This document shows, piece by piece, positions 5,356 through 7,933 of a stretch of DNA of 7,933 nucleotides; positions within the stretch are counted from its first letter, which is position 1; every line of letters starts with the position of its first letter. The notes beneath the pieces were generated by a model. That model was not told the DNA's origin, did not search any database, and saw only the letters and a list, made by a program, of their open reading frames with translations. Source of the DNA: Syntrophomonadaceae bacterium. Its GTDB lineage: Bacteria > Bacillota > Dethiobacteria > DTU022. Both the position numbers and the translations under genes were made by a program. The DNA lies in the NCBI GenBank assembly GCA_007131435.1, contig SLQM01000161.1, forward strand, positions 1 to 7,933, in the 5' to 3' direction.

Positions 5356-6822
5356 CTAAAAATAAACCAGCTTACCAAACAGTTCGTCCAGTGATACGGA
5401 GGCAAAAGTAGAAGAGTAATCGGCCATGGCATAAGGGATGATCAGCTCACTGTTATGCACCGTGGCCCCGCATGAGTATACCACGTTAGGCACATAACCT
5501 TCCCTCTCTTCCTCATTGGGGCTGAGCAGTGGTTCCTTCGTCCTCCCCAAAACTATTGCCGGATCTTCAAGGTCCAGGAGGGTTGCTCCCAGGCAGTACC
5601 TGCGCATTGGGCCAACGCCATGGGTTAGCAGAATCCAACCTTTTTCTGTTTCAATAGGGGAACCGCAGTTGCCGATCTGGATAAACTCCCAGGAATAAAG
5701 CGGTTCCTGGATAATCATCGCGTCATGCCAGACGTGAATATCATCTGAAATCATTAAATAGTTATTTACACCGTCAAGGCGGGACACCATTACATACTTG
5801 CCGTTAATTCTTCTTGGGAAAAGCGCCATACCCTTGTTCTGCGCATATTCCCCGTTTATCGGCATAATCCGGAAGTGGTAAAAATCCTTGGTTTCAATCA
5901 GCTTTGGTAAGATAGTAAATCCATTATTAGCCGTATATGTGCCATAGTAAGTAACATCCCCATCGTCATCGGTAAACCTGACAAACCTTGCATCTTCGAT
6001 GCCATTGCTTTCTGAATAGGATATTGGGAATATAACCCGTTCTGAAAGCGCCGTATCAAGAGAAAAAGTAATTTCATAATGCGAATTGGCCAGCCAGTTA
6101 ATATCATTAATTACTTTCTTCTTAATTGTGGATAACCTGGTATTGCTCATACAGTTGGCAATACTGGCCTGCAGCTCGCCATATATAAATTGATCCCCAA
6201 GTTGATCCATGACCATCCCTACAAGCTCTTTCTGGATCTTCATTTCATGGAGTTTCTTTAGAAAAGCCTTTTTATCATACACATGTTTTTTTACCGCTTC
6301 CGGTATATCTACCAGGTCGCCGGGATCGCTAAATTGCATATCATTATTCTTATCTATAATACCGCTCCTAAATACGATTGATGAAATATGACCCTCGCCG
6401 GTTGCCCTGAAACTTACTATCACTCTTTTTTCACCTTCACCTAAAGCGGTTTGATCAGGATCGTCTACAATGGAGGGGTTAAAAAAAGCAGCCGATTCAA
6501 TAGAATATTCCATGGTAAAATAAGAGCCGATTAAAAGCTTTCTTTCCTGGGAGAGGTTAGCCACGTCTACGTCAAGCCTTTCAATAACATGCTTTACCTG
6601 TTCACAATGCTTTTCAAAAACCCTGGATATATTCCTGTGCCGCTGGGCAAAATTAATTAAAACCTGGTTTAAGGTAAACCTGGTTTCTTCATCTGAGAGG
6701 GCAAGGATTTTTTCAATAATTATTATCGCCCTCTCTTCTCCGCCGGGCAGGAAATAACGGGCAATGACCCTTTTAGAATCAGGGTAAAACCGGATTTTTT
6801 TCCGCTCCACATGAATAGCCAA
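5356..6822 (-). CDS. GH130-family glycosidase/phosphorylase-like protein, ends in UAG
   Basis: Five-bladed beta-propeller protein of glycoside hydrolase family 130, whose characterised members phosphorolyse or hydrolyse beta-mannosides; 488 residues, no signal peptide, so probably cytoplasmic. The first 240 residues or so are a helical and linker region seen in the longer GH130 type, including Y-F-T-M-E-Y-S-I-E-S-A-A-F-F-N-P-S (101-117). The propeller part follows with G-I-E-D-A-R-F (274-280, with Asp277 at the usual catalytic Asp), F-P-R-R (335-338), S-R-L-D-G-x-N-N-Y (347-355), G-N-C-G-S-P-I-E-T (384-392), H-G-V-G-P-M-R-R-Y (401-409) and G-Y-V-P-N-V-V-Y-S-C-G (442-452). It ends a normal distance after S-L-D-E-L. 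Start is TTG with AGGGGGG 8 bases upstream; the substrate cannot be told. It follows the DUF697-like gene by 55 bases and precedes pylSc by 24, probably one operon. Its stop is the only UAG among the genes here, and the frame continues open through the whole of pylSc. Confidence 0.9.
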   Translation of the reverse strand: MAIHVERKKIRFYPDSKRVIARYFLPGGEERAIIIIEKILALSDEETRFTLNQVLINFAQRHRNISRVFEKHCEQVKHVIERLDVDVANLSQERKLLIGSYFTMEYSIESAAFFNPSIVDDPDQTALGEGEKRVIVSFRATGEGHISSIVFRSGIIDKNNDMQFSDPGDLVDIPEAVKKHVYDKKAFLKKLHEMKIQKELVGMVMDQLGDQFIYGELQASIANCMSNTRLSTIKKKVINDINWLANSHYEITFSLDTALSERVIFPISYSESNGIEDARFVRFTDDDGDVTYYGTYTANNGFTILPKLIETKDFYHFRIMPINGEYAQNKGMALFPRRINGKYVMVSRLDGVNNYLMISDDIHVWHDAMIIQEPLYSWEFIQIGNCGSPIETEKGWILLTHGVGPMRRYCLGATLLDLEDPAIVLGRTKEPLLSPNEEEREGYVPNVVYSCGATVHNSELIIPYAMADYSSTFASVSLDELFGKLVYF

Positions 6823-6830
6823 TCAGAACA

Positions 6831-6837
6831 CCCCCCT
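6831..6837 (-). promoter_or_regulatory. Shine-Dalgarno deciding the TTG start of the GH130-like gene
   Basis: AGGGGGG on the minus strand, 8 bases before the TTG at 6822-6820. It supports this start over the GTG four codons further in. There is no ATG near the N-terminus. Confidence 0.55.
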
Positions 6838-6877
6838 GAGCATTTTGGCGTGGCTTACCATTAACAGTTGCCGGTTT

Positions 6878-7933
6878 TTATTCTTCAGGGTCGGGCTTTA
6901 CAAAAAAAAGCTTGAAACGCCGGCCACCGTCTTTTAGTGCGCTGCCCAGGCGCTTAGATAAATCTTCACTCTTGCGAAGGGTCGTCTTACCTGCTTCCCA
7001 GGTTTTCATGGATGTTTTACTGACAACTTCCTGTCCATAGCGAAATGGCCTTTTACCTGTTTTCGCTGTTGCTCTCACTACAGCCCTGGTTACATTATAT
7101 GATGATTCGCTCAACACTTTCGCCAGCAGGGCCGCTGCCTGGACTGCTGCTACCCTGCGCAGGTTACTTCTTTCAGGGTGAACAAGTGAAGCACAGTAGT
7201 TCTTGGTTATTACCCCCACCCGCAAGGTCAGGTAAGCATTTGCTGAGCCCTGGATAATGGAATTGGTTATAACATTGGCGGCAGTGTTTAAGGCAGGAGT
7301 CATCGAAGAAAAAGAACTGCCCATGATTGAAGCGATAACCGGTTCCAGCTGGTCCTCGAGCAGGTCAAGGTTTTCAATCCTGGTAGCCAGGAAGGCAGTG
7401 GCAAAAACATTACTGTAAAGATAACCAAGTTCACGCAGGGTGGGGCGTTGATTGTAGAGCAAGGTTACCTGCCAGATCATCCGGAATTGAGCAAGGCCTA
7501 CAATTATCGCATCAAGGGCGCCATACTGGGATATGGCTGTCATGATAAAAACATTCGATGCTGCTGTCTTGATCCGGTCATCTGCTTTCCTGTTTAAATT
7601 ATTAAGCGCCTCTTCAATTGCAGCCATGTTGGTGAAATCTATATCTTTATTTTCCAGGTGAGTATTTTTTCTTAACCTTTCAGCAAGCTTCTTTAGATAA
7701 AGCCGGTAAGCTTCTCCTTCAGTATCCCGGGGTGGCAAAAGCGCCGCCGGCCTTTTAATAATAGCCACCAGCGGGACTGCAACTGCTGCCAGGTAAAGAA
7801 CAAGCAGCAGTATAAGCACTACCTGCCCCAGTAATGGATTGATACTGGAAACAAGATTTACTACCTGGGCCGTCTGGTTAATAACAAAAAGAATAAATAA
7901 TAGCGTTAAAAACAGCACTACCAGGATAACCAG
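6878..7933 (-). CDS. DUF697 (YcjF-like) membrane-associated protein, 5' end outside the window
   Basis: Function unknown. The frame is open to the window edge: five codons upstream of the GTG at 7918 are also hydrophobic (L-V-I-L-V), so the true start probably lies further out, though the GTG cannot be excluded. Numbering from that GTG, two hydrophobic stretches (about 1-14 and 28-54) look like an N-terminal membrane hairpin, followed by a charged, helical segment (55-118) and a long weakly hydrophobic region (119-240) with the Y-N-Q-R-P-T-L-R-E-L and L-Y-S-N-V-F-A-T-A-F segments typical of DUF697 proteins. The last 90 residues are Arg/Lys-rich, ending in D-P-E-E and TAA, and would face the cytoplasm. 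Relatives often accompany GTPases in envelope or stress operons, but no GTPase is visible here. It leads the block that continues with the GH130-like gene and pylSc; no terminator is seen in the 55-base gap. Confidence 0.7.
   Translation of the reverse strand: MVILVVLFLTLLFILFVINQTAQVVNLVSSINPLLGQVVLILLLVLYLAAVAVPLVAIIKRPAALLPPRDTEGEAYRLYLKKLAERLRKNTHLENKDIDFTNMAAIEEALNNLNRKADDRIKTAASNVFIMTAISQYGALDAIIVGLAQFRMIWQVTLLYNQRPTLRELGYLYSNVFATAFLATRIENLDLLEDQLEPVIASIMGSSFSSMTPALNTAANVITNSIIQGSANAYLTLRVGVITKNYCASLVHPERSNLRRVAAVQAAALLAKVLSESSYNVTRAVVRATAKTGKRPFRYGQEVVSKTSMKTWEAGKTTLRKSEDLSKRLGSALKDGGRRFKLFFVKPDPEE

Noticed and set aside
5356..5358. Treating the GH130-pylSc pair as one annotated fusion gene
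   Set aside because: Both parts are complete on their own, pylSc has its own Shine-Dalgarno and start at the family-typical N-terminus, and UAG is a normal stop; read-through remains a hypothesis only.

Overview
The window looks like a chromosomal segment of an anaerobic, spore-former-type Firmicute (class Clostridia, Peptococcaceae-like or a relative). This is inferred from the gene content: a tungsten/molybdenum aldehyde:ferredoxin oxidoreductase, an iron-type alcohol dehydrogenase, and a bacterial-type split pyrrolysyl-tRNA synthetase catalytic subunit (PylSc). AGGAGG-like ribosome binding sites with TTG/GTG starts and moderate GC fit this. No species can be named from the sequence alone.

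Layout. Bases 1-2929 (+): a 5'-truncated aldehyde:ferredoxin oxidoreductase gene, then an Fe-dependent alcohol dehydrogenase 26 bases later with a strong Shine-Dalgarno, closed by a clear rho-independent terminator. Together they could interconvert carboxylic acid, aldehyde and alcohol. Bases 2930-3741: an AT-rich stretch holding a decayed signalling gene, in which a PAS domain has lost its middle and an HD-type output domain stops before its HD motif. A promoter candidate for the next gene also lies here. Bases 3742-4476 (+): a cytoplasmic glycerophosphodiester phosphodiesterase. Bases 4498-7933 (-): a three-gene convergent block, read from right to left: a DUF697-like membrane protein running off the window, a GH130-family glycosidase/phosphorylase-like protein, and PylSc.

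The most interesting point is the GH130-pylSc junction. The GH130 gene is the only gene here whose stop is UAG, the codon that the pyrrolysine system reads. pylSc lies downstream in the same reading frame with no other stop between them, so reading UAG as pyrrolysine would give one 774-residue fusion. Directly after the UAG is a perfect 8-bp inverted repeat whose loop contains the pylSc Shine-Dalgarno and its TTG start. This suggests, but does not prove, a UAG-dependent feedback or coupling device on pylSc. No tRNA-Pyl, pylSn, pylB, pylC, pylD or methylamine methyltransferase gene is visible in the window, so pylSc is physically apart from them, at least on this side.
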